In this document: positions 15,701 to 22,433 of the stretch, one piece after another
Layout of the letters: each line of letters opens with the position of its first letter
How positions within the stretch are numbered: the stretch's first letter is position 1
Assembly (NCBI GenBank): GCA_964385995.1
Contig: CAYLRF010000024.1
Coordinates: 1-24,103 of the forward strand
Direction of reading: 5' to 3'
DNA: 24,103 bases
Source of the DNA: CAYLRF01 sp964385995
Lineage (GTDB): Bacteria > Bacillota > Clostridia > Lachnospirales > Lachnospiraceae
The notes under the pieces: generated by a model
Database searches by the model: none
Told to the model about the DNA's origin: nothing
Seen by the model: only the letters and a program-made list of their open reading frames with translations
Translations under genes and position numbers: made by a program

Positions 15701-15879
15701 TGCCGTTTTCATATGACATCCCGAAATATAATACCATGCAGTCCCTGCAGTTTAGGGCTTTCGCGGCTCTGGCGGAAGGAAAGACGGATGAAGCCGCGGC
15801 TTTGGCGGATGAGATTCAAAAGATCGACTGCGCGTGCACGGCGTATGTGATGCTGAGACACGAATTGGTTTCGTCATGA
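12733..15879 (+). CDS. DUF5107-domain protein with C-terminal TPR repeats
   Basis: A 1048-residue protein of the large DUF5107 (PF17128) type, found with glycoside-degradation genes. Residues 1 to about 420 form a mutarotase-like beta-sandwich: LLENDYIKVIALPEIGGKIHSAVDKT, GGIEFNWPLHHRPT, WWANLAV, and YIAPYETKHFEQYWYP. The rest, from about 455, is helical TPR-type sequence (YKEALFYYDAAEKRL, RGLCKRALGLLDDAYQDL, LGCLYYDRFRYADAAKAWE). GTG 12733 is chosen because AAAGGAGG lies 5 nt upstream. No signal peptide is visible, so it is cytoplasmic. A role in processing sugar residues is likely from the family's context, but the reaction is not known to me. It starts the operon containing the two GH5-like enzymes. 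Confidence 0.85.
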   Translation: MYKTEYVKTVIPTYEAGEPEKLPVFFEKRQNQGASARIYPMPYTDRISDEKKDKEYDAVLLENDYIKVIALPEIGGKIHSAVDKTCGYEFVYSNKVIKPAMIGIAGPWVSGGIEFNWPLHHRPTTFNRVDSKIVENEDGTKTVWMGELEPYFRMKGMVGITVMPDRSYIKADVRLYNATAASHPFLWWANLAVRINDDYDVVFPTDVEYVNDHDRRAVLGWPIAKGRYETGRPYDYGEGTDIHHHRNIVTPSSFMISKGQCDADFVSGYDSARKMGTVTVANHYISPGKKLFTWGNGDFGRKWCSNLTDDGSRYVELMTGVYADNQPDFTYIAPYETKHFEQYWYPVRDIGEVKNATVDAAVSLEKDGDGLLLGFYATGRFDGCRISLTRDGENLYAARADLSPEKTFVSHVDAAYGAGLRAELFDAKGRLLVGYTVEASKNRKPIAPRKASPRPKDIATVEELWLHGKHLMQYKHFAYDPEEYFKEGLRRDPGDARCNESMGDLMMERCLYKEALFYYDAAEKRLELRNANPEDTDVLYKRGLCKRALGLLDDAYQDLYWSTWSYKNRSAGYYALAELAGKRNDRDEAVRLLKLSLETDSRNLWAKRMLYELTGDEGYPKEITEADPLFDAFRDTPAQALDLAVRLMYFGMDDRAIKVLEAADESVMNDYYLSCLYAAAEDDVKAADRLKRAEKAAWEGVNPNRAEDVPVLQKIGTPRASYYLGCLYYDRFRYADAAKAWEACVAGEEFAPAYRGLALAYFDHLDRRDEAREALEHAFNLAPDMPRLFYELTQMYKNINLSLDERLAFFESHRDIAALRDDCTLEYSQLLMAAGRLKEAESVLNEHKFHTYEGGEGNLTTHHAWLHRMMGDKKAEEGDFDGAFKTYAAGLTFPENYGEEKSFYVNDAPLYLGMSRCARALGREDKWLKCACHTEGGVGIQTYWQILALRESGREDEARELTDEMKSEADRLYADRDLPSYFGVGAHAFMPFSYDIPKYNTMQSLQFRAFAALAEGKTDEAAALADEIQKIDCACTAYVMLRHELVSS

Positions 15880-15955
15880 ATTGGTTTCGAAATGAATTTG
15901 GAAGGCAAGATGGGAAGGCAAGATGATGAAGGAGAGTTTCGGAAGGGAGACTTTT

Positions 15956-17062
15956 ATGGAAAAACTTCAGGAAGGTCAGTGGACACGGGAACGCGCGTGG
16001 CAGTGGCATAATTCCCGCGCGTGGGTGAGAGGAGTTAATTATCTTCCCTCCAACTGCACGCGTCTGTATGAGATGTGGCAGGAGTACGGATTTGATGAGC
16101 GCATTAAGACCATGGAATGCGAGATCGCCTTAGCAGAGGGCGTGGGCTTTAATTCCGTGCGCATGGTGATGAGCTTCGAGCCGTGGCAGGCTGATCGCGA
16201 CGGATATATGGACAGACTTGAGCAGGTACTGACGCTTCTTAACCGTCACGGATTTACCATGCTTGCCGTATTCGGAAATGACTGCAGGGCCGTCCCGCGG
16301 GAGGAATATGTGCCGCCGGTTCTCGGCCCGCAAAAGACGGATTGGGGATATCACGGTGGGGTGAAGCGCCCGCCGAGTAAACCAAATGCCGGCGAGCCGT
16401 ATCTTCCGATAGACGACCCCAAGCTTACGCCGCTTTACTATGAGTGGGTGCGCGATATCATAGAGGCGCACAAAGACGACCCGCGTGTGATCGTATGGAA
16501 CCTTTGGAACGAACCCGGCAACAACGGGCGCGGGAACCGTTCGGAGCCGTATCTTCGCGAATATTTTAAGATCGCGCGAAAGATCGCCCCGATACAGCCG
16601 CTGACCGCGGACAGCTGGCAGATGACGTTTAATAATGACGTAGAGCATCCGCTCGCGAACGTCACCGACATTGAGTTTCTCGCGATGGATCTTTCCGATA
16701 TCGTAAGCTTTCATCATTACGGGAAATTCGAGCATGTCGTTTCCACTTTGAAGGCCATAAGGCAGCGCTATGACAGGCCGATTTACAATACCGAGTGGCT
16801 GCACCGTATCTTTGACAATAACGTCGGGCAGGTCTACCCTCTTTTCTGGCTTGAGAATGTGGGAAGTTATCAATACGGGCTGGTCGAGGGGAGGGCGCAG
16901 TACTACGAGCCGTGGGAGAATCTGCGCGGAAGCGGCCTGCCCACAGATCGCTGGCAGCATGACCTTTTCCGCGCCAATCATCGCCCGTATTCGCATAAGG
17001 AGATCGAGATCATAAAGGAATTTAACGCCCTCGCCGACGCGTCATTTAATGAGTGCACTTAA
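15956..17062 (+). CDS. GH5-like (clan A) glycoside hydrolase, paralog 1
   Basis: A 368-residue TIM-barrel retaining glycosidase. The acid/base is Glu176 in VWNLWNEPGN and the nucleophile is Glu280 in PIYNTEWLHR, the usual strand-4 and strand-7 glutamates of clan GH-A. Relatives are often labelled cellulase or 1,4-beta-xylanase, but such labels are unreliable. ATG 15956 is preferred over 15923 because it has AAGGGAG 6 nt upstream and gives an N-terminus (EGQWTRERAWQW) that aligns with its downstream paralog (DGQWSKERIWRW). There is no signal peptide, so it should act on imported oligosaccharides. It follows the DUF5107 gene by 76 bp. Confidence 0.85.
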   Translation: MEKLQEGQWTRERAWQWHNSRAWVRGVNYLPSNCTRLYEMWQEYGFDERIKTMECEIALAEGVGFNSVRMVMSFEPWQADRDGYMDRLEQVLTLLNRHGFTMLAVFGNDCRAVPREEYVPPVLGPQKTDWGYHGGVKRPPSKPNAGEPYLPIDDPKLTPLYYEWVRDIIEAHKDDPRVIVWNLWNEPGNNGRGNRSEPYLREYFKIARKIAPIQPLTADSWQMTFNNDVEHPLANVTDIEFLAMDLSDIVSFHHYGKFEHVVSTLKAIRQRYDRPIYNTEWLHRIFDNNVGQVYPLFWLENVGSYQYGLVEGRAQYYEPWENLRGSGLPTDRWQHDLFRANHRPYSHKEIEIIKEFNALADASFNECT

Positions 17063-17134
17063 CGGAGTGAAGCGTAAGTCAGACTAAACGCGTTCTAAGG
17101 TGAGTCGGGATGGAGAAAAGTTCGGATGACGCAC

Positions 17135-17234
17135 NNNNNNNNNNNNNNNNNNNNNNNNNNNNNNNNNNNNNNNNNNNNNNNNNNNNNNNNNNNNNNNNNN
17201 NNNNNNNNNNNNNNNNNNNNNNNNNNNNNNNNNN
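17135..17234. other. Scaffold gap of 100 N between the two GH5-like genes
   Basis: Exactly 100 N. Unlike the other two gaps, the ends are not identical. However, CTAAGG ... GGAGAAAAGT just before the gap (17095-17121) closely resembles CTAAGG ... GGAGAAAAGT just after it (17235-17260), so a tandem or duplicated leader may be hidden here. Confidence 0.95.
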
Positions 17235-17260
17235 CTAAGGCGGGCGGGAAGGAGAAAAGT

Positions 17261-18379
17261 ATGATGGACGGACAGTGGTCTAAGGAGCGGATATGGCGGT
17301 GGTACGATGAAAGGCCGTGGATACGCGGTTGCAATTTTCTCGGAAGCGACGTGGTAAATTCTGTCGAGATGTGGCAGGAGTACGGCTTTGAGGAGAAGAT
17401 GAAAACGGCCGAGCGTGAGATCAAACTTCTGGCAGAGACCGGTTACAACGCCGTCAGGATAGGTCTTTCATATCAAATATGGAAGGAAGATCATGATGGT
17501 TTTATGAGCAGGCTCGAAAGATACGTCGACACGCTGGATCGTTACGGCGTGAAGATCATGCCGATACTCGGAAATGACTGCCAGGTGCCGAAGGACAACC
17601 CCTATGCCCACTTAAAGCAGGGGCCGCAGCATTTTGACATAGGATATCACGGCGGAAGGGAAAAGTCGCAGCACAGCACCCTAAATACCGCTCCCGGATA
17701 TTGGGCCATAGACGATGAGCCGGATGAGGTTTATAAGTTTGTGAGGGAGATTATCACCGCTTATAAGGATGATGAGCGCATACTCGTCTGGGATCTGTAC
17801 AATGAGCCCGGAAATTCCGACCGGGAAGGGATTACCGTGCCGCACCTTAAGCGGTTTTACGAGATCGCGCGTGAAGTGGCTCCCATTCAGCCTTTGACAT
17901 CCGGCGCGTGGAGGATGTCATGGGTAAATGACGGCCTTGCCGCCGAGGATAAGATGGCGGCGACAGACAGGTATATACTGGAAAATTCCGATATTATCTC
18001 ATATCACAATTATCATCCGTATATCGAAAATGTCCGCGTCCTTAGATATCTTAAAAGCTACGGTCGGCCCATCCTTAATACCGAGTGGCTCGCCAGAGTC
18101 CTTCACAACACGGTGCAGGAAATGTTCCCGCTTTTCTACGAGGAAAAAATCGGCAGCTTTAACTGGGGGTTCGTTGCCGGCAAATATCAGGGATACGAGC
18201 CCTGGGAGATTGTATGGGAAACCTGCGCGCCGGGCGGACGTCACGCCGACGCCGATTTTACGAAATGGTTCCACGATCTCTACCGTCCGAGCTTAAGGCC
18301 CTACGATCCGAAGGAGATCGAGATCATAAAGACGCTGTCCGCCGCGGCAGATGAGGAATTTTTAGCGCGGAGAAAATGA
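17261..18379 (+). CDS. GH5-like (clan A) glycoside hydrolase, paralog 2
   Basis: A 372-residue paralog of the preceding enzyme, from an evident tandem duplication: shared MWQEYGF, GNDC, GYHGG, IAPIQPLT/VAPIQPLT, NTEWL, YEPWE and KEIEIIK. Catalytic residues are Glu172 in VWDLYNEPGN and Glu265 in ILNTEWLAR. The start is ATG 17261 or the next codon, after AAGGAG at the right edge of the gap; the frame also runs open through the Ns but that is artefact. It is cytoplasmic with no signal peptide. The two copies have diverged substantially, including the 110-150 loop (KRPPSKPNAG versus REKSQHSTLN), so different specificities are plausible. Confidence 0.87.
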   Translation: MMDGQWSKERIWRWYDERPWIRGCNFLGSDVVNSVEMWQEYGFEEKMKTAEREIKLLAETGYNAVRIGLSYQIWKEDHDGFMSRLERYVDTLDRYGVKIMPILGNDCQVPKDNPYAHLKQGPQHFDIGYHGGREKSQHSTLNTAPGYWAIDDEPDEVYKFVREIITAYKDDERILVWDLYNEPGNSDREGITVPHLKRFYEIAREVAPIQPLTSGAWRMSWVNDGLAAEDKMAATDRYILENSDIISYHNYHPYIENVRVLRYLKSYGRPILNTEWLARVLHNTVQEMFPLFYEEKIGSFNWGFVAGKYQGYEPWEIVWETCAPGGRHADADFTKWFHDLYRPSLRPYDPKEIEIIKTLSAAADEEFLARRK

Positions 18380-18443
18380 GACTTTCCGCCGTGTCTTGGG
18401 AATTCGGGAGGCGGCCGTCAGCGTAAAATTTCAGAAATTTCGA

Positions 18444-18494
18444 ACCCCGGGAAAATCCCCCGTTTTATTTTTGAGGAGGCCTCCCGGGGATTTT
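18444..18494 (+). terminator. Hairpin region after the GH5-like operon, probable terminator
   Basis: Two competing stems: AAAATCCCC (18452-18460) with GGGGATTTT (18486-18494), and CCCCGGGA with TCCCGGGG further out. The loop holds a T-rich run and the palindrome GGAGGCCTCC. T residues follow only as part of the stem, so it is a plausible but not classic terminator. Confidence 0.5.
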
Positions 18495-18562
18495 GATTAT
18501 GTATGCCGCTTTTGTCACGTTGGTCTCTTGACGCGATTTGTCGGCGATTAAGCGCGAAATCA

Positions 18563-18591
18563 TTGACATGTCGGAAGTGCTGCGCCATAAT
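18563..18591 (+). promoter_or_regulatory. Near-consensus promoter of the serine hydrolase gene
   Basis: TTGACA (18563-18568), a 17-bp spacer, then CATAAT (18586-18591). Confidence 0.75.
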
Positions 18592-18597
18592 CTACGC

Positions 18598-18817
18598 GAG
18601 GTTCGGGAAGAACTGTGATAAGAACACATAGAAGCGGCCATCAGGGGCAGGCCACGGCAAGGTCTTGTTTTTACGTGCTACAGGCGCGGGGAATAAGCTG
18701 ACTGCTGTGACGACGCCCGGCGACGTCATTTCGCCGTCAGAAATGTTTCCCGCCATCGGGCGGGGACGGCACGAAGGTCAGGAAGGCAGTTTGCGATGGT
18801 TTACGGAGGAAATGAAG
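18598..18817 (+). other. Long, probably structured leader of the serine hydrolase gene
   Basis: About 220 nt lie between the expected start site and ATG 18818. It contains a perfect 6-bp hairpin CCCGCC-ATCG-GGCGGG (18749-18764) and several GACG/CGTC complementary pairs around 18711-18740. An open frame from 18665 crosses it but has no ribosome site. I recognise no known riboswitch or T-box. Confidence 0.4.
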
Positions 18818-19981
18818 ATGGCGGAGTCGAGGTTTGCGAAGCTTGAGAAATATATTGACAGTATAAGCGAGAAGTATCATGTGCCCGCGAGCGACATTAC
18901 CGTATATCACGGGCATGAGGCGGTATACAGATATATCAGGGGATACAGTGACGCGGCGGGTACGAAAAAGGCATCGGAGGATGACAGATATATCCTCTAT
19001 TCAGCCACGAAGCCGCTGACCGCCGCGGCCGCGCTGCAGCTTATCGAGCGGGGAAAGCTACGCCTGGAGGATGAGATATACAGATATCTTCCGGAGTTTG
19101 AGCATATGTACGTGAGGGAAAAGCCCGGGAACGCGACCTCACGGAATTCTAACGGGGGAACGGACGTGCCCGGAGTCGTCCCGGCGAAGCGTAAGATTAC
19201 CGTCGAGCACCTGCTTACGATGAGGGGCGGATTTAACTATGACCTTAAAGGGGAGGGCATACTCTCGGTGGTAAACGCGAATCCCGAGGCGACTTTGTCC
19301 GACGTCATGAAAGGTCTGGCGCGTCAGCCGCTTGACTTCGAGCCCGGGACGCATTTTCAGTACAGTCTCTGCCATGACGTGCTGGCAGCGGTGATAGAAG
19401 CGGCAAGCGGTATGAGCTACGGGCAGTACATGAAGGAAAATATCTTTAATCCGCTTGGGATGGACAGCGCGGGATATTCCACAGAGGAGGCGTATCCGTA
19501 CCTTACCGAGCAGTATGCCGCGGGACGCGGTGCCGTGGGAGCTGTAAATTCCTACAGATTCACGCCGCGATATGAGAGCGGCGGCGCGGGACTTATATCC
19601 ACGGCGGGAGATTACGGCAAATTCGTGGAGGCGATGTGTAATTACGGCGTCTCATCGGACGGGACTCGTATCCTGACCAAAGAGAGTATCGACATGATGC
19701 GCCGTCCGAGGCTGGACGCGGTGTGTCTGGACGAATTTTTTCTCAAACAGGCGGGATACAGCTACGGACTGGGAGTGAGGACGCTTGTCGACAAAAAGGC
19801 GAAAGGAGCCAAAAGCCCAATCGGAGAGTTCGGCTGGGACGGCGCCGCGGGGGCCTATGTCCTGATGGACGTCGAAAACCGGATCGGCATTTTCTATGCG
19901 CAGCAGGTGCTCGGGGGCTATTCCTCCGTCGAGATGCACATGGTCATAAGGGACATGGTCTATGACGCCCTTATGTGTTAG
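18818..19981 (+). CDS. Serine hydrolase, class C beta-lactamase/penicillin-binding-like
   Basis: A 387-residue protein of the beta-lactamase-related (PF00144) family, which includes esterases and D-aminopeptidases as well as lactamases. It shows the SxxK motif S62-A-T-K65 in LYSATKPLT, the second motif Y182-S-L in FQYSLCHDVLA (Tyr present, Asn replaced), and GWDGAAGAY where the KTG/HxG motif normally stands. ATG 18818 is chosen because ACGGAGG is 8 nt upstream; ATG 18812 is too close to it. There is no signal peptide, which argues against a periplasmic or secreted lactamase and for a cytoplasmic esterase or peptidase. It ends tail-to-tail with the MATE gene, overlapping by 4 nt. Confidence 0.85.
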   Translation: MAESRFAKLEKYIDSISEKYHVPASDITVYHGHEAVYRYIRGYSDAAGTKKASEDDRYILYSATKPLTAAAALQLIERGKLRLEDEIYRYLPEFEHMYVREKPGNATSRNSNGGTDVPGVVPAKRKITVEHLLTMRGGFNYDLKGEGILSVVNANPEATLSDVMKGLARQPLDFEPGTHFQYSLCHDVLAAVIEAASGMSYGQYMKENIFNPLGMDSAGYSTEEAYPYLTEQYAAGRGAVGAVNSYRFTPRYESGGAGLISTAGDYGKFVEAMCNYGVSSDGTRILTKESIDMMRRPRLDAVCLDEFFLKQAGYSYGLGVRTLVDKKAKGAKSPIGEFGWDGAAGAYVLMDVENRIGIFYAQQVLGGYSSVEMHMVIRDMVYDALMC

Positions 19982-21366
19982 GTCAGGTGGTGGCCTTCGG
20001 GCAGTGATTCGCGGGCGCCCGTGTTAAATCTTTTCTTCAACTTTCTCATGATCACCAGATACATGACGGGAAACATAATCCCCGCCGCGACCCAGGCCAT
20101 GGGATTGGCCCAGTTGATACCTTGCGCTCCGAAGGGCTTCACCAGGAGCATGGGTATGATCACACGGGCGGCAAGCTCCAGAAGCGCTCCCAATAAGGCG
20201 GGCACGGAGTAACCCATTCCCTGGATACACGCGCGGAAAATATAGATGCTCGCGAGAAAGATAAGTCCGGTTGAGATGGTGCGAAGATACGAGCCCGCGA
20301 CGCTTAGGATGGTTTCATATCCGGCTTCGTCGGCGCGGATAAACATCGAAGCCAAATTTGAGCCGAAAAAGACGAAGCATATGGCCGCGAGCGCCAGAAC
20401 GGGGATCATCAAAAGCCACGCGGCGCGTACTCCGGATCTTACGCGTTCGGGTTTTCCCGCGCCGATATTCTGCGCGCTGTAAGGGTTCATTGAGTCGCCG
20501 AGCGTCTGCATGAGTCCCGCCTCTATGAGCTGCTGCACCTTGGAGCCCGCGGAAAATCCCGCGACATAGAGCGTTCCGAGTCCGTTTATGGCACGCTGCA
20601 CGGCGATGATTCCGATCCCGATGACCGAACTTTGAAGTCCCACGGGGAGCGAAAGGGTTACGATCTGACGCAGTAATTTCAAATTCGGCCGCCACTCATC
20701 CTTTTTCGGAAAGAGAAAATCTATCTTGCGTTTTATGACCGCCGTGCAGTAAAGCGCCGAAAAAAGCTGCGCTATCATGGTGGCGAGAGCGACGCCTATC
20801 ACCGCGAGTCCCATTTTCACGAAAAGTATATTGAGAGTAATGTTCATCACGGTCGCGATCATAAGACTGATAAGAGGCGTCCTGCTGTCGCCCACCGCCC
20901 GAAGAAGGTTCGCCGTCAGATTGTAAAAGGCGAGGCATACGGTGCCGGCGAAAGTGACGATAAGGTACTGGCGCGAATATTCCATGATATCCTCCGGGAA
21001 ATTCATAAGGCGAAGGATACCGTCGGTAAACGGGATGGTGACGGCGGACAGCAAAAGCGAGATAAACAGAGAGAACCATACGGCGTTTGCCGCGTACCGG
21101 CGCATAAGATCGTAGTGTTTGGCGCCGAAATTCGCGGAAACGGGGATGGCGCAGCCTATCGAGATCCCGGATAAGAATCCGAGGAAAAGGAAGCTGACCG
21201 AACCCGTGGCGCTGACGGCGGCAAGCGCGTTCGCGCTTACCATGCGACCGACTATCATGGAGTCGGCTACGTTATAGACCTGCTGCAGGAGACTGCACAG
21301 CGCTGCCGGTATGTAAAATTTAAGCAAAAGTTTAATGGGTTTTCCCGTCGTAAAATCCTGTACCAT
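19978..21366 (-). CDS. MATE-family multidrug/Na+ antiporter
   Basis: A 462-residue membrane protein of the MATE efflux family (NorM/DinF-like), with two MatE halves and about 12 hydrophobic segments. Diagnostic stretches include FTTGKPIKLLLKFYIPAALCSLLQQVYNVADSMIVGR at the start, NLLRAVGDSRTPLI, and in the second half LPVGLQSS and the FRACIQGMGYSVPAL segment. It is expected to export cationic drugs or metabolites by cation antiport. On the minus strand, ATG 21364-21366 is preceded by a TTGAGGT ribosome site. The stop TAA overlaps the serine hydrolase stop on the other strand. Its substrate and regulation are not visible. Confidence 0.93.
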   Translation of the reverse strand: MVQDFTTGKPIKLLLKFYIPAALCSLLQQVYNVADSMIVGRMVSANALAAVSATGSVSFLFLGFLSGISIGCAIPVSANFGAKHYDLMRRYAANAVWFSLFISLLLSAVTIPFTDGILRLMNFPEDIMEYSRQYLIVTFAGTVCLAFYNLTANLLRAVGDSRTPLISLMIATVMNITLNILFVKMGLAVIGVALATMIAQLFSALYCTAVIKRKIDFLFPKKDEWRPNLKLLRQIVTLSLPVGLQSSVIGIGIIAVQRAINGLGTLYVAGFSAGSKVQQLIEAGLMQTLGDSMNPYSAQNIGAGKPERVRSGVRAAWLLMIPVLALAAICFVFFGSNLASMFIRADEAGYETILSVAGSYLRTISTGLIFLASIYIFRACIQGMGYSVPALLGALLELAARVIIPMLLVKPFGAQGINWANPMAWVAAGIMFPVMYLVIMRKLKKRFNTGARESLPEGHHLT

Positions 21367-21373
21367 GGTCTTA

Positions 21374-21418
21374 CCTCAAAGTCTTTCCGGCACGCGCGGC
21401 GCGCCGTCTCTTTTTGAT
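21374..21418 (+). repeat. Diverged copy of the GC-rich element at 21452
   Basis: TTTCCG-CACGCGCG ... GTCTCT ... GCCGCCGA here parallels TTTCCGACACGCGCG ... GTCTCT ... GCCGCCGCCGA at 21452-21502, so the gap-flanking element belongs to a local repeat family. Confidence 0.5.
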
Positions 21419-21451
21419 GCCGCCGATAAATAACGGATACTGAATTTGGTT

Positions 21452-21661
21452 TTTCCGACACGCGCGAAGCGTCTCTCGCGGGTTTTATCTGCCGCCGCCG
21501 AAAATCNNNNNNNNNNNNNNNNNNNNNNNNNNNNNNNNNNNNNNNNNNNNNNNNNNNNNNNNNNNNNNNNNNNNNNNNNNNNNNNNNNNNNNNNNNNNNN
21601 NNNNNNTTTCCGACACGCGCGAAGCGTCTCTCGCGGGTTTTATCTGCCGCCGCCGAAAATC
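21452..21661. other. Scaffold gap (21507-21606) with identical 55-bp ends
   Basis: Exactly 100 N between two identical 55-bp segments (21452-21506 and 21607-21661) that begin TTTCCGACACGCGCG and end CGCCGAAAATC. The 55-bp length is the same as at the first gap and fits an assembler k-mer overlap. The real distance is unknown. Confidence 0.95.
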
Positions 21662-21708
21662 ACGAACCCGCCGCGATTTATACGGTATTTCTTCCGGAAC
21701 GAGGATGT

Positions 21709-21947
21709 GTTTTAAGCGGCATTTCCTCCGGATGGCGGATGGTTTTTAAGCTGTATTACCTTCGGATGGCGGATGGTTTTTAAGCCGCATTTCCTCCGGA
21801 TGGCGGATGTGTTTTAAGCCGCACTTCCTCCGGGTGGCAGATGGTTTTTAAGCCTCATTTCCTCCGGATGGCGGATGTGTTTTAAGCCGCATTTCCTCCG
21901 GGTGGCAGATGGTTTTTAAGCCGCGTTTTTTTCGGATTGCGGATATG
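21709..21947 (+). repeat. 34-bp tandem array, seven copies, with a 68-bp higher-order period
   Basis: Units start at 21709, 21742, 21776, 21811, 21844, 21879 and 21912 and are 33-36 bp long. Each reads GTTTTAAGCCGCATTTCCTC followed by a CGGATGGCGGATG-type end. Units 3+4 match units 5+6 as a dimer (GGATGGCGGATGT alternating with GGGTGGCAGATG). There are no unique spacers, so it is not CRISPR. A degenerate earlier unit precedes it (21683-21708). Confidence 0.9.
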
Positions 21948-22021
21948 TATAGCACAAGTCACATCCGAGTGCAAGGGGTTTACGGGAAAATTCATCGGGA
22001 AATGCGCCGCCGCCGTTAAGC

Positions 22022-22050
22022 TTGACTTTTACGCGAGGATGGACTATCAT
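22022..22050 (+). promoter_or_regulatory. Candidate upstream promoter of murA
   Basis: TTGACT (22022-22027), a 17-bp spacer, then TATCAT (22045-22050). If used, the murA leader would be about 380 nt and would contain the 17/22-bp repeat array. Confidence 0.55.
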
Positions 22051-22080
22051 CGCTTATATATTTTACCCGACTTATTACAA

Positions 22081-22223
22081 GATTTAACGCGGCCAGAGAC
22101 TTAACGCAACTCGGCTCGAGACTTAACTCGGCTCGAGACTTAACTCGGCACGAGACTTAACGCAACTTGCCACGAGACTTAACGCGGCCAAAACTTATCG
22201 TGGCCCGAGACCTAACGCGGCCC
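22081..22223 (+). repeat. 17/22-bp tandem array in the murA upstream region
   Basis: About eight units of GAGACTTAACGCGGCCC type. Units starting at 22118, 22135 and 22207 are 17 bp; those at 22096 and 22152 are 22 bp because of a GCAA-type insertion; the first unit (22081) and the one at 22190 are degenerate. The next unit breaks down at 22224. A frame crossing it (22167-22364) has no ribosome site and is not called. Confidence 0.85.
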
Positions 22224-22400
22224 GACTTTGACGGCAGTTTAAAGATGTGTACTTTTTCGGCACACGGTGTTTTAAAATACGACGATCGCCGATATCGAAA
22301 ATGGCAGGCTGTCTTTTACGGCGCTTCGGACATACGAGATAATACATACGAAAGTAAGAAATGAACAGTTTGAAAGCAGACTTTTTGAAACTGCCCTGAT
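22224..22400 (+). other. Non-coding segment before murA
   Basis: AT-richer than its surroundings. It contains the candidate proximal promoter and nothing else I can identify. Confidence 0.4.
22315..22343 (+). promoter_or_regulatory. Candidate proximal murA promoter
   Basis: TTTACG (22315-22320), a 17-bp spacer, then GATAAT (22338-22343). The start site would be near 22350, giving an 84-nt leader containing the hairpin at 22401. Confidence 0.4.
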
Positions 22401-22418
22401 GACGCGCAAAAGCGCGTC
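22401..22418 (+). other. Perfect 7-bp hairpin just before the murA ribosome site
   Basis: GACGCGC-AAAA-GCGCGTC, ending 15 nt before the murA ATG. No T run follows, so it is not a terminator. It may influence mRNA stability or translation. Confidence 0.7.
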
Positions 22419-22433
22419 GGGAAAGAGAAAAAT

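Noticed and set aside
17126..17260. N-terminal extension of GH5-like paralog 2 through the N gap
   Set aside because: The frame is open only because of Ns; ATG 17261 has a good ribosome site and aligns with paralog 1.
6130..18300. Several long minus-strand frames opposite the glycosidase and transporter genes
   Set aside because: They mirror GC-rich codon bias of the plus-strand genes, lack ribosome sites and show no recognisable protein motifs.
21709..21947. CRISPR array
   Set aside because: Units are directly adjacent with no unique spacers and no cas genes are present.
22167..22364. 65-aa plus-strand ORF before murA
   Set aside because: It begins inside the repeat array with no ribosome site and overlaps a candidate promoter.
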